Positions 47,617-58,844 of a stretch of DNA of 64,000 nt are shown one piece after another. Source of the stretch: Dillenia suffruticosa (lineage: Eukaryota; Streptophyta; Magnoliopsida; Dilleniales; Dilleniaceae); the NCBI GenBank assembly GCA_033439265.1, contig JAVTVX010000010.1, positions 5,766,001-5,830,000 on the forward strand, read 5' to 3'. Numbering within the stretch: position 1 is the stretch's first letter; each line of letters starts with the position of its first letter. The notes below the pieces were generated by a model. It had not been told where the DNA came from. It searched no databases and worked only from the letters and a program-made list of their open reading frames with translations. The position numbers were made by a program, and so were the translations under genes.

Positions 47617-49068
47617 TGTAACGAACCCTCAAAAGGCCATGAGCAACACCCGAGCAGATAGCATAGAGGTTCACACGGAAGGTCCCAATCAAAGGGTACG
47701 AATGAAATGCCACGACCAAGAGGCACGAGTCAAAGGACACAGCAAGTGTAAGGTCTCAAGCAAAAAGCCACAAGCAGCATGCTACAAGCAAAGGGCCGTG
47801 AGCCAAGGGCCGCGAGCAATAAGCAATAAGACCATGAGCCAAAGGCCATGAGCAATGAGCAGCAATCAAAAGGATATGAGCATAAGGCAATGAGCAACGA
47901 GCAACATGCAGCAGGCAGCAAGCAAGGCATCGAGACAAATGCGATGGAGGTTCGCATGGACACAAGTTTCTTACCAAAGACCATGATCGAGCAGTCACCA
48001 CCAAAGGTTGCCACCATGCCACGGTTATGTTCTAAGGACTAGAAAACACCAGAAGAGGCCATGAAGAAGCGCAAAGAAGGAGCAATGCCCAAAGGAATGC
48101 AAGTGCCAGCACCAAGCAATGCAGCCCCAGTGCCAAGTGAAAACGCACCAGCACCAGCATGTGTTAAGGCACCAATTCATGAGCAACCAGCAAGCAATCG
48201 AGGATCCCAAACCAAGATAACTTTCAATGGTGTTCCCAAGGCAGTAGGCAATGAAATGGTGCAAGGAGAAGAGTAGGTGCATGCAAACAGCCAAGAGACA
48301 TGAGCATCATACAAGCAACTGCTCACATTCTATCAAATTCTGAACAGATTACTTATATTATTAGTATTTTAATATTTATAACATTTTATTTAGTATTTTA
48401 AGTGTCAAGACTCATGTTTGAAGTGTTGTAATAAGTGGGATATCATTATATAGAGCGAAGGGACTCTTTTTAGGTAGTTATAAACCAAAGGAACTCATAT
48501 TTCAGCCAAGGGTGTGCATTTGGCCAAAATGTTCCCATTGCTACCCATTCTTTTCCCCTTCCTTTGCCTATAAATACCTATGTACTCCCCCTTATTTTCA
48601 TATCAGAAATACAGTTAAGTATTGAGAATTTCGTCCCTTTATATTTTTCATTTGTGAGAGATTTGAGTGTAGGATATTAGGCATTCCATAGTGTAGTCTT
48701 TGGACAGCACTTGCTTTGTCTAATGTTCTTTGCCTTGTGAGAGATCCCTACGGTGCAACAAGGCCAGGCCTACGTCTTTTGAAGGAGAGCAATTGCTTGA
48801 GAGATCCCTGCAGTGCAAAGCCTTTGCTTAACCCTAAAACAGTGAGTCATATCCCTTTCTTTTCTTTACCGATTTTACGTAGTTTTCCTTAGTCTGTCTT
48901 CCTTCTTCCTTTCTTCTTTCTTTTCTCCTTCTTTTATTCCAGAGCCACCCTTGTGCATAGACTCTCATTGTCATGCAGCAAGGTGTACCCCACCCTTTTT
49001 ACAAGCCTTCCCTTTTCTTCCAACCCAAAACAGGTCGTGATCCTCTTCTAGGACATGGGTTCGCCGCA
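47617..49068 (+). repeat. 5' LTR of the gypsy element (1452 bp)
   Basis: Starts TGTAACGAAC, ends GCCGCA, and parallels the 3' LTR over its full length with scattered substitutions and small indels. The first 650 bp is a biased 'gagcaa/catgagc' text. A TATA box is at about 48568, followed by the likely R/U5 with CT-rich stretches. Confidence 0.88.
48568..48577 (+). promoter_or_regulatory. LTR TATA box
   Basis: 'ctataaatac' lies about two thirds into the LTR and is conserved at 53260 in the 3' LTR. Its position fits a U3/R promoter. Confidence 0.65.
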
Positions 49069-49071
49069 TAT

Positions 49072-49090
49072 TTGGTGCTTTCATTGAGAG
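49072..49090 (+). promoter_or_regulatory. Gypsy primer-binding site
   Basis: 'ttggtgctttcattgagag' lies three bases after the LTR end. This leader wording is common in plant gypsy elements. The tRNA type is not assigned here. Confidence 0.6.
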
Positions 49091-49238
49091 GGTGCTGTCG
49101 ATCCTTTCAATTTCATTTTCTTTTCTTTCTTTCCCTTCAAAAATCATTCCACCATCTTTCTCAAACACCCCCATTTCCCCAATCCAAAAACTTATTCTTT
49201 CTTTTTCACAAAAACAAAAAATACAAAAACTTTTCACT

Positions 49239-50420
49239 ATGGTCAGAAAGGTTCCAACTCAAAGGAAACGGCTTGAGACCCTTGAGTCTAACTTTGAAGC
49301 CGCTAAAAAAGAAAGACAAGATATGAACCAATGGTTCAATATTCTAGAGCAAAGCCTTGCAAATATCACTACCATACTGCAAGAAATGAGAGTAGGCAGG
49401 CCAACTGAAAGAATGCATGGCCGAGGGTGCCCTCATCAACAACCAACCGTGGACAACATTGGAGAAACATCTACACCACCAACCCAAGTTCCATCACCAC
49501 CCTCATCCATTGCCCAAGATGAAGACCAAGAGCCACCAACCAGCGGAAGTGATGAAGAGATTCAACCAAGAAGGTGTAGAAATGAGCAACATCGATTGGA
49601 GTTCCCACGATTTCAAGAAGGAGATCCTACAACATGGATCGCGCGTGCAGAAACATACTTTTCATACTATCCAACAACCTCTAATGAAAGGGTACGTATG
49701 GCAAGTTTTTATTTTGAAAGAGAAGCACAACTTTGATATCAATGGCTCAAGGAGAGATACATCGCATGACAAAAGGAGATATCATGGCGAAGACTATGCA
49801 AGGAAATCACAAAGAGATTTGGAGATACCGAGTACACTAACTATGATGAAGCCCTTACACACCTCAAGCAAACCACATCCCTAAGAGACCATCAAAAGGA
49901 GTTCGAAAGAATCTCAACTCGTATAGAGTGGCCCGAAAAAGCACTTATTGGCACATTCATAGGAGGACTCAAACCTGAACTTGCAACAGAAGTAAAATTA
50001 CAAAGGCCAAAGACATTGATTTGAGCATGGGAGATTGCAAGACTCAAGAATGAACAACTTCAAGCCATACACAAGATATCACGGCAACAGCTCAACAAAG
50101 AAGTAGGAGGTACCAAACCATTCCTTAAACCCTTTACTTCTAAGATTCCTTCACAACCCATATCAACCAAGATACCACATGGAGTGAAGAAACTCACCTA
50201 TGCCGAGATCGAGTCAAGAAGAGCCAAGGGCTTATGTTTCTATTGTGATGAAAAATTCAACCCCGGACACAAGTGCAAGCGGCCATGACTTTTCATGATC
50301 GAACCTATTGATGAAAGTGGAGAGACACCACTTCAAGAAGAAGCTGAGCATGAAGAAGAAGACACCTTTCTAGATGAAGATGGACCAGTAATATCAATTC
50401 ATGCAATGGCCGGAGTTCAA
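49239..50420 (+). pseudogene. Gypsy gag, broken by stops
   Basis: The ATG at 49239 opens MVRKVPTQRKRLETLESNFE, with a coiled-coil-like start, then EFPRFQEGDPTTWIARAETY (retrotransposon gag core). A stop at 49734 and others at about 50023, 50285 and 50428 break the frame. A zinc knuckle, CFYCDEKFNPGHKC, is at about 50237-50278. An upstream open frame begins at 49092, but 49239 matches the normal gag start. Confidence 0.8.
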
Positions 50421-50439
50421 GGGCCATGAACGATGTGCA

Positions 50440-50870
50440 CCAAGGCAAGAGTCAACAATAAAGAGGTAACCATTCTCATCGACAACAGATATCTCTCACT
50501 TTATCAATCATGAGACAACCGGTATGCTGAAGTTACCAGTGGAGGAAGTGCCATCATTCGAAGTGAAAGTTACAAGTGGTGAAAAATTACCATGTTCAGA
50601 GATCCACCGAGATGTCACCATTCAAATCCAAGGGTACGGCATTCGAACCGACCTCTACTCTTTATCTTTAATGGGAATGGACGTCGTGCTAAGGGTACAA
50701 TGGGTCGAGATAATTGGACGAGTTGTTTCCGATTATAAGAAGCAAGAAATGGAGTTTATGCATGATGGACGATGGATCAAACTAAAAATGGATAGCAAAG
50801 AACTATCTAAAGGATTGAAAATATCAAACATGGAGAAAGCCATCCGGAAGAGCACACAAGCTTATGCAGT
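50440..50870 (+). pseudogene. Gypsy aspartic protease (RVP_2 type)
   Basis: NNKEVTILIDN (the catalytic DSG region is changed) is followed by a shifted frame at 50524 with FEVKVTSGEKLPCSEIHRDV and MDVVLRVQWVEIIGRVV. This is the usual order of the plant gypsy protease. Confidence 0.65.
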
Positions 50871-51039
50871 ACAAGTAACCTTTGCCTTGGAAGAAAACAA
50901 CCTGATCAGAAGAACATCCCAACCAAAATTGAAGACTTGTTGGCCAGATTCCCACAGATCACAAAAGAGCCGAAGAGCCTGCCACCACCAAGGGATTATG
51001 ATCATGCCACCCCCTTGAAAGAGCCCAACAAGACGGTGA

Positions 51040-52309
51040 AAGTTCCCCCTACCGGTACACACACTTTCAAAAGGAAGAGATCGAGAAGCATGTTAAGGAA
51101 ATGTTAGAGAATAGACTCATCTGACCAAGCAACAGTCCTTTCTCTAGTCCAGTGTTAACAGTCAAGAAGAAGGACGGGTCATGGAGATTCTGCACCGATT
51201 ATAGAGCCCTCAACAAAGCAACAGTCAAGGACCGATTTCCAATTCCTATTATCGATGAGATAATGGACAAATTAGGAGGAGCAATGTACTTTTCTAAACT
51301 TGATCTCAAATCCGGATATCATCAAATTTGCATGAAGGAGGAGGACATTCCAAAGATGGCTTTTCGTACACACAATGGCCACTATGAATATCTCGTTATG
51401 CCGTTTGGATTGTGCAATGCACCAAACACCTTTCAAGCATGTATGAATGAAACATTTCGGCCACAATTGAGGAAGCATATACTGGTATTCTTTTATGACA
51501 TTTTGGTATATTCCAAAACATGGGAAGATCGTCTATTTCATTTAGAGGAAGTATTTAGCATCCTTGCAGCCAACCAATTTCACATCAAGCCCTCCAAGTG
51601 CACATGGGGACAGCAAGAAGTAGAAAACCTTGGCCACATCATCACGGCCAATGGGGTTCGAGTAGATCTGAAGAAGATTGAAGTGGTTTTATCTTGGCCA
51701 AAGCCTACAACCATCACACAACATCGTGGATTTCTAGGCCTTACTGGATACTACCGAAAATTCGTGAAGTATTATGGCAACATTGCCCGACCTCTCACAA
51801 ACATTCTGAAGAAGGATTCATTCCAATGGACAACCGTAGCAGAGAAAGCATTTGAAGACCTCAAGCAAGCCATGACGACCACTCCAATTCTAGCCATGCC
51901 AAATTTCAACGAGGACTTTGAAATTCACACCGATGCAAGTGCAATTGGCATTGGAGCAGTAATTTTCTAGCAGAAGAGACCATTGGCATACATCACAAGG
52001 CGTTGGGCCCTCAGAAGAAATCCTGGTAAGTTTATGCAAGAGAAATGCTTGCGGTATTCAAGTAATTCGTGTGTGGAGACCATACCTACTTGGTAGAAAG
52101 TTCAAAATCATCACGGATCAGCAGCCACTCAAAGCACTCTTGGAACAAAAGGTCATGACTCCTTAGCAACAATCATGGGTCGCGAAGTTACAAGGATATG
52201 AGTTCAAAGTCATCTACCGTCCAGGCAGGGAAAATCATGTAGCAGATGCATTGTCAAGATGTGAAGGAGTTAAAGTTCTCATCAACCTTGAGGACAAGAT
52301 TCCTTTTTA
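51040..52309 (+). pseudogene. Gypsy RT and RNase H, truncated before integrase
   Basis: RT runs from DGSWRFCTDYRALNKATVKD (51152 onward) through LDLKSGYHQI and the LVMPFGLCNAPNTFQ motif. The catalytic FDD is F-Y-D in LVFFYDILVYS, so one Asp is lost. RNase H starts EIHTDASAIGIGAVIF and stops at 51968-51970, continuing in broken frames to a YRPGRENHVADALSR motif near 52220-52262. A stop also lies upstream at about 51121. The integrase domain is absent. Confidence 0.85.
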
Positions 52310-52321
52310 AGGAGGGGCGAA
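52309..52321 (+). promoter_or_regulatory. Gypsy polypurine tract
   Basis: 'aaggaggggcgaa' abuts the TG start of the 3' LTR. Confidence 0.75.
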
Positions 52322-53753
52322 TGTAACGAAAAGCCATGAGCAACACCCAAGCAGATAGCATGGAGATTCGCACGGAAGGTCCTAATCAAAGGGTACGAAT
52401 GAAAGGCCACAACCAAGAGCCACGAGCCAAAGGACACAAACAAGTGAAAGGTCTCAAGCTACAAGTAGCGTGCTACAAGCAAATGGCCGTGAGCCAAGGG
52501 CCGCGAGCAATAAGCAACAAGACCATGAGCCAAAGGCCATGAGCAATGAGCAGCAAGCAAAAGGATATGAGCATAAGGCAATGAGCAACGAGCAACATGC
52601 AGCAGGCAACAAGCAATGCATCGTGACAAATGCGATAGAGGTTCGCATGGACACAAGTTTCTCACCAAAGGCCACAATCGAGCAGTTACCACCAAAGGTT
52701 GCCACTAAGCCACGGTTATATTCTAAGGTCCAGAAGACACCAGAAGAGGCCATGAAGAAGCACAAAGAAGGAGCAATGCCCAAAGGAATGCAAGTGCCAG
52801 CACCAAGCAATGCAGCCCCAACGCCAAGTGAAAAGGCACCAGCACCAGCATGTGTTAAGGCACCAATTCACGAGCAACCAGCAAGCAACCGAGGAGCCCA
52901 AACCAAGATAACTTCCAAAGGTGTTCCCAAGGCAATAGGCAACGAAATGGTACAAGGAGAAAAGCAGGTGCATGCAAACAGCCAAGAGACATGAGTATCA
53001 TACAAGTAACTGCTCACATTCTATCTAATTCTGGACAGATTACTTATCTTATTAGTATTTCAATATTTATGCTATTTTATTTAGTATTTTAAGTGTTAAG
53101 ACTCATGATTGAAGTGTTGTAATAAGTGGGATATCATATTATAGAGCGAAAGGACTCTTTTTAGGCAATTATAGACCAAAGGAACTCATGTTTCATCCAA
53201 GGGTGTGCATTTGGCCGAAATGTTCCCATTGCTATCCATTTTTTTCCCTTTCCTTTGCCTATAAATACCTATGTACTCCCCCTCATTTTCATATCAGAAA
53301 TACAGTTAAGCATTGAGAATTTTGTCCCTTTCTATTTCTCATTTGTGAGAGATTTGAGTGTAAGATATTAGGCATTCCATAGTGTAGTCTTTAGACATCA
53401 CTTGTTTTGTCTAATATTCTTTGCCTTGTGAGAGATCCTTACGGTGCAACAAGGCCAGGCCTATGTCTTTTGAAGGAGAGCAATTGCTTGAGAGGCGGTG
53501 CAAAGCCTTTGCTTAACTCCAAAACCATGAGTCATATCCCTTTCTTTTCTTTATCGATTTTACTTAGTTTTCCTTTGTCTATCTTCCTTCTTCCTTTCTT
53601 CTTTCCTTCCCCCTTCTTTTATTCCCAAGCTACCCTTGTGCGTAGACCCTCATTATCGTGCAGCAAAGTGTACCCCACCCTTTTTACAAGCCTCCCCTTT
53701 TCTTCCAACCCAAAATAGGTCGTGATTCTCTTCTAGGACACGGGTTCGCCGCA
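52322..53753 (+). repeat. 3' LTR of the gypsy element (1432 bp)
   Basis: Matches the 5' LTR throughout. It contains a 174-codon open frame (52470-52994) which is broken in the 5' LTR copy (stop at about 48039). TATA at 53260. Ends GCCGCA at 53753. Confidence 0.88.
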
Positions 53754-53936
53754 TGTGGTTAACACGTATAAGAAAATAAGTGATACGCAAGTTGGTCAAG
53801 ATCCAAAAGACATTAGCAAAGTTAAACAAGAAGTAGAGAGTAGAGCAAAAAAGCAAAGAGCTGAAAGAAATCGGCGAAACTGTACTGGACAATAGGAAGT
53901 CATGTAGGTAGATAGCAGAGAACCGATAATAGAGCT

Positions 53937-54497
53937 TGTTAGGAATTTATTTTTGAATTCAAATCTGATGTATGAATTAATGCATTCAAAATAAAATTAA
54001 TGGAAAAAATATAATCGAAAAAGAATTAAATGTGATAAAGAATGAAAAAGATTTGAATTGAGATGCATTTGGTCGGATTTAGGTGTCCCATTCAAATCTC
54101 CACACAATTAATCTTGTTTTCCATTATGAATATTTGATTAAATTTTTGTTATGACCAGCAATATTCTAGGGTGACAGTTATGGGGTTTTAAAACTCTTTG
54201 ATGGTTGAGAGCCTATATAAACTCTCTTATAGTATATTGGGTCCCTAAATCCAAATTTCAAATCTCCATACCATCTATTAAGAGAAATTGAGGGTTTAGA
54301 AGACTTGTGCACATTATTTTGGTGCTATTGCAATTGTCGGAGATCGTCAGAATCCGTGCACGTTGCAATATAATTTGGTGCTATCACAATTACTGAAGAT
54401 CGTTGGAATCAAGAATAGCTAGAAGTACATTCGATTCTTTTTTCTCAAATTATTTTTTAATCACTATTGCATTTGGTTTGCAATATAAAATCTATCA
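53937..54497 (+). repeat. 5' LTR of copia element A
   Basis: Begins TGTTAGGAAT and ends TCTATCA just before 'tttggtatcagag'. There is no second LTR to confirm the start. Confidence 0.65.
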
Positions 54498-54499
54498 TT

Positions 54500-54511
54500 T
54501 GGTATCAGAGA
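54500..54511 (+). promoter_or_regulatory. Primer-binding site of copia element A
   Basis: 'tggtatcagaga', the initiator-Met tRNA type, lies two bases after the LTR end. Confidence 0.8.
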
Positions 54512-55809
54512 AGTTTTGTCCTCTACCTTCAAAATTCCGGCGAATTTCAAAAATTATTTTTTTTTTAAATTTTGGACTTTTGGATTTTTGAATTAGTGGC
54601 ACAAAATTTTGATTTTTTGAAAAATTTAAATACTTACATCATTATGATCAATACTATGTTTTCAAAAAATTATTTTGGAGTATTTCTGCACTTTCCGACG
54701 GTTTTCTGGCATATGGACTCGCCGGAAACCATTAATTCCGGGTTGGGACCCTTGGGGTCCATCAAGTGAAGATGACAATATTAAAAGTGCATAAAATGAA
54801 ATAAATGGGCCATAAAGAACAAAAAAAATTATAATATTTTAAATATTCATTTATTTAATGAATGACCATGTGGTCGATTCTTCCTTTTTTTTGGAAATCA
54901 TTTATGTCTTGCATTAAATGATTTTAAAAAAGTCATTCACTTTTTCAATCAAATCCTTACGATATATTTTAAAATGTCTAATAAAGTTTTAATTGTTTCA
55001 ATTAGACCTTTATATTAAAAATGTTATGGATAAAATTAATTTTTAATATATTTTGTATATAATGGGAGGTACAAAATTAATAAAATGTATTAAATAATTT
55101 AATTGTAATTTTATTTTATACACCTTAGTATGGCAAAATTAATTAATATTATTATCATTGTGCTCAATATAATTTTTTAAATTAATTAGGGTTTAGCCAC
55201 AACAGTCATAATTAAATAGAAAATTATATATAAAGACATGATAACATTAAAAAATAATAAATTTTCCATGAAAATTATTTTTATTTAATGAATTTTATCT
55301 CACAGGAATTTTTATTGTATGAAAATAATAAAATCAGAGATAAGATATCCAAATAGTTATTTTCAATAGTAGTGTACTTTTATGAAATCCTTTTTCTATG
55401 TAATACTATAAGTGCGGTTGATTTAGTACATGTTTAGACTGGTTTTGTAAAAAAGATCGGGATAAGTCTAAGGTTGGCTGGTTAATTAACAGTTCCATAT
55501 AACTCACCACCTACCTGGGAACCTACCTGGTACACTAGAAAAATCGTCTTGTAGGGCTAAGTAGAAAAGAATAAAGTTATCAAGAAAGAACTAGCTATTG
55601 GTAGTTTCTCAATTAACCCACAAGTATTGGAAAATGATCTATTTTTGATAAATCTTAAGATAAGCTTAAATAAATCTAATAAAATTAAAAATTTAGTTCA
55701 CAGACAATTTCTATATCATATATTTATTTTGATATGTTTACATTGGTAGACATATATTAAATGCCTCACATATAATTAGTAAACATATTTATTTATTTTG
55801 TAATTTTTC
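54512..55809 (+). other. AT-rich untranslated leader of copia element A
   Basis: There is no coding frame. Part of it (about 55290-55400) matches the leader of element B at about 61985-62100 ('caggaatttttattgtatga'). Confidence 0.6.
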
Positions 55810-56230
55810 AAACCATATATTTGAAATTCGATTTTCTCGATTTGAATGGAGAGAATTATAAGAAATGAAGGGAAATGGTACTTCTTCATTTGGGCTGCGT
55901 GGACATTGACTATGCTATACGGAAGGACTAGTCACCTTCAGTAACCGATACTAGCTCTATAGACAAAAAAACTCTTTATAAAAAATGGGAGTGATCTAAT
56001 TGCCTAAGTACCATGTTCATAAAGAGCAAAATTTCGGCTAGTATCCGTAACTCAATCAATTAGCATATTAATGTCCGTACTCTTTTTAAGGCTATAGATG
56101 AGCAATTTGTGGCATCGGAGAAATTTTTTGTCAGTACTCTCATTATACAATTCTCTTCCATGAGGCTCACTACTATCCACGGTATGCGCGAGCACATCAT
56201 ACGGATGCAAGACATTGCGGCTCACGAATA
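55810..56230 (+). pseudogene. Copia A gag, C-terminus deleted
   Basis: LDLNGENYKKWREMVLLHLG marks the UBN2-type gag start. Later FKAIDEQFVASEKFF and MREHIIRMQDIAAHE appear in frame pieces. Gag then stops, the zinc knuckle and the start of protease are missing, and an inverted 18-bp repeat lies at the junction. Confidence 0.75.
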
Positions 56231-56231
56231 G

Positions 56232-57700
56232 ATGATGTGCTCGCACATAAAGGGCATTGGTGATTGCGAGCTCACATTAGCAAGCAGGCATGTCTTGAAA
56301 TTGAAGAGAGTATTTTATGTATCTAAATTTTCTAGAAAGTTAATTTTCATTTCAAAACTTGTACAATTCAATTATTCTTTCCAATTTAATAATAAAATGA
56401 CATTATTTTATGATTCAAATGTCATTAGTTATGGTCCATTATTAGATAGATTATATACTATTACTTTACAAGATAATATTTGCATGAATGTAACATATAC
56501 ATGGGTTAAAAGAAGTGTCATTGAGCAAAATTCTTTCATGTTGTGGTACCGGAGATTAGAACACATCTCCATAAAAAGAATAAAAAAATTGGTAAAGAAT
56601 GGAGTACTTGATACTCTAAACTTTACTGATTTTGAGATTTGTGTGGACTGCATTAAGGAAAAACAAACCAACAAAACTCAAAAAGGTATGGGAAAGAGCT
56701 CAGAATTGCTAGAGATCATACATACGGACATTTGTACTCCAAATACAGATTCGTATGGTCGTAGTTATTTCATCTCATTTATAGATGACTATTCACGATA
56801 TATGTATATCTATATCTTTCGCCATAAGAACGAGATATTGGATGCCTTTAAAATTTTTAAGACAGAAGTAGAGAAATAATGCGATAAGCAAATCGTGAAG
56901 TCAATAGAGGTTGAGAATACTATGGAAGGTATACAGAGGATGGACAAGTATCAGGTCTATTTGCAAAGTTCTTTTAGGAAAATGAGATTGTTGCCCAATA
57001 TACCATGCCTGGTTTACCTAACCAGAATGGGGTAGCTGAAAGAAGGAATACAACATTACTTGATATGGTTAGGAGCATGATGGCTAGCTCCAAATTGCCT
57101 AAATTCTCGTGGACTGAATCTCTCAAGATGGTATTGTACATCCTAAACAGGGTTCCAACTAAGGTAGTAGCCAAAACTCCTTTCGAGTTATTTAACCGTT
57201 TGAAACCTGGTTTAAGATATGTATGCATTTGGAGTTGTCCTGCAGAGTTAAGGGTTTACAATCTATAGGATCCAAGAACCGTAAGTGGATATTTTGTCGG
57301 TTATACTGAAAGGCCCAAAGGATACCGGTTTTATTGTCTATCCTACCACACTAGATTTGTAGAATTTAGAAATGTTAGATTTCTAGAGAATGACTTAGTT
57401 AGTGGGAGGGATAACTTTCGAGAGTTAACTCCTGAAAGGGACCCATCAAGTATCCCATCAAGTTCGACTATCAAGTTAGTTGTTGTCCAAAATGACTCTC
57501 AAGTGTCTATAGACACAAATTAGAGTATGTGTGATAACCAAGAGATTCCACCAATAGCTGACTAAGATCAAGTTAGTCAACCTTTTCCTATGGAGAATGT
57601 TGAACCTATATTAAGGAGATCTACTCGAGAAAGAATGTCAACTATATCTGATGACTATGTAGTATAACTTCAAGAGTTTGACTATAACGTTGGAGGCGTA
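56232..57700 (+). pseudogene. Copia A protease end, GAG-pre-integrase and integrase
   Basis: 56232-56879 gives DCELTLASRHVLKLKRVFYV (after the protease), then HISIKRIKKLVKNGVLD with CVDC (GAG-pre-integrase, zinc-binding), then IHTDICTP and FIDDYSRYMYIYIF (integrase core Asp residues). After a stop, 57005-57268 gives GLPNQNGVAERRNTTLLDMV with the third catalytic residue replaced or out of frame, then PFELFNRLKPGLRYV. Confidence 0.85.
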
Positions 57701-57850
57701 GAAGACCTAAAAACGTTTTCACAAGCCATTAGTTCTAAGGATTCAAACTTATGGCTAAACGCTATGAAAGAGGAGATGGACTCCAAGAGAAGTAATGGAG
57801 TCTAGGATCTTGTAGAGTTGTCAAATGGGGTAACCATTGGATGTAAATGG
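57700..57850 (+). pseudogene. Copia A RT start, cut off
   Basis: FSQAISSKDSNLWLNAMKEE then TIGCKWVFK ends abruptly at 57850. In intact copia pol the RT palm follows here. Confidence 0.8.
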
Positions 57851-58284
57851 GTCTTCAAAAGTGCTGACGTGGCACTTCCCCCTTAAAAAACTCTCTCTCC
57901 CCTTCCCTCTCCCTTTCTCTATCTCCTCTCTTCTCTTGTTTTTTTTTTTTTTTTTAAAAAAAACACAACTTCACAAATTCATCGAACACACAAATGAAAT
58001 CCCTGTGAAGATTCATAGACGTCGTCGAATTTCTGAATTCACAAAAGAGGATGACATCGAAGCCCTAATTGCAATTTCTATTGTATTCCTGTCAATTCTT
58101 TGACAGAAGAAGAAATTGAAGCAAACGTGGCTTCTCAAATTGGAGGTGCTCGTTTACAGGTGCAGAAGCAAAACTGAAATCCCCAAATGGGGTTGAGAAA
58201 ACTAATGTGATAATTACAGGTGCTCGATTATTTGGGTTAGTCGCGGCAAGGTGGTTGATTTTCTTGGGGTTTAAAGTTGTGGTT

Positions 58285-58677
58285 TCAATTGGGCAACTCT
58301 TTGAGCAGTAGGAAAACAAACAACAGGAGCTCTTTGAGCAGTAGGACGAAGTCGATGCTGAGAAGATAGATGAAGGAGGTGATGAAGGTGATGATGGCGG
58401 TGATCTCGGAGAGAGAGACGATATGGAGTGGTGTAGAGTTGCGGATCTTCTCGCACCAGCGCTGGAGGAGGAAGTAGATGACGGAGAAGAAGAGAGTGAA
58501 GAAGATGGCGTTGGTGATGTAGAGCGGTAGCGGCAAGGCATCCAACGACTTCAACGACGGAGGAGAAGAAGGAAGAGGAAAATTCTTCACCTTCTTCATC
58601 AATCCGACGCCATTTCTGCCTTTCCCTACCAATGCGGATATAGGCGGGGCCACGCATAATCGCCTTCGAACGTCCAT
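58285..58677 (-). pseudogene. HMGR: Captured HMG-CoA reductase N-terminal fragment
   Basis: The minus-strand frame begins MDVRRRLCV, then has [20 protein letters not shown] and [20 protein letters not shown], then [20 protein letters not shown]. These match in order the Arg-rich N-terminus, first membrane segment, the [12 protein letters not shown] luminal loop and second membrane segment of plant HMGR, the ER enzyme of the mevalonate pathway. The match stops after LLSIDFV, where a 31-bp repeat (LLLKEL twice) and a stop follow. The catalytic domain is absent. About 130 of the usual 550-600 residues are present, so it is a captured piece and not a working gene. Confidence 0.87.
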
Positions 58678-58781
58678 TTTTCAGCCTAAATCTGAAAATT
58701 GAAGTTGGAATATAGAAATTGAGAAAGTGTCTGAAGTCGAGAGCAAGGGATCCAAACAAATGGCACTATTCATCGTCTTCA

Positions 58782-58782
<1 letters not shown>

Positions 58783-58841
<59 letters not shown>
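58783..58841. repeat. (CT)n microsatellite in MULE 1
   Basis: About 29 CT units next to the right inverted repeat. Confidence 0.95.

Positions 58842-58844
<3 letters not shown>

Larger units (their letters stand above)
47617..53753 (+). mobile_element. Ty3/gypsy LTR retrotransposon lacking integrase
   Basis: Two LTRs (47617-49068 and 52322-53753) flank gag, protease, RT and RNase H in gypsy order, with a primer-binding site and polypurine tract at the expected places. The RNase H/connection region ends 'HVADALSR' and is followed within about 50 bases by the stop and the polypurine tract, so integrase is missing. Stops interrupt gag and pol. Flanking 5-mers are CATGG and TGTGG, a poor target duplication. 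Confidence 0.9.
53937..57850 (+). mobile_element. Ty1/copia element A, truncated in RT
   Basis: 5' LTR 53937-54497, primer site, long AT-rich leader, gag start (55810), protease to integrase (56232-57270), and the start of RT ending TIGCKWVFK at 57850, where a MULE-like element begins. No 3' LTR follows. It is related to element B at 61.6-64 kb. Confidence 0.85.

Noticed and set aside
49092-49238. Gag starting at the ATG at 49092
   Set aside because: The sequence before 49239 is CT-rich leader. The ATG at 49239 opens directly into the normal gag start.
53653-53892. 79-codon minus-strand frame
   Set aside because: It spans the LTR border and reads U5 backward, with no domain.
58092-58759. 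149- and 162-codon Ser/His-rich minus-strand frames
   Set aside because: They are other reading frames of the captured HMGR fragment. The 130-codon frame has the HMGR match.
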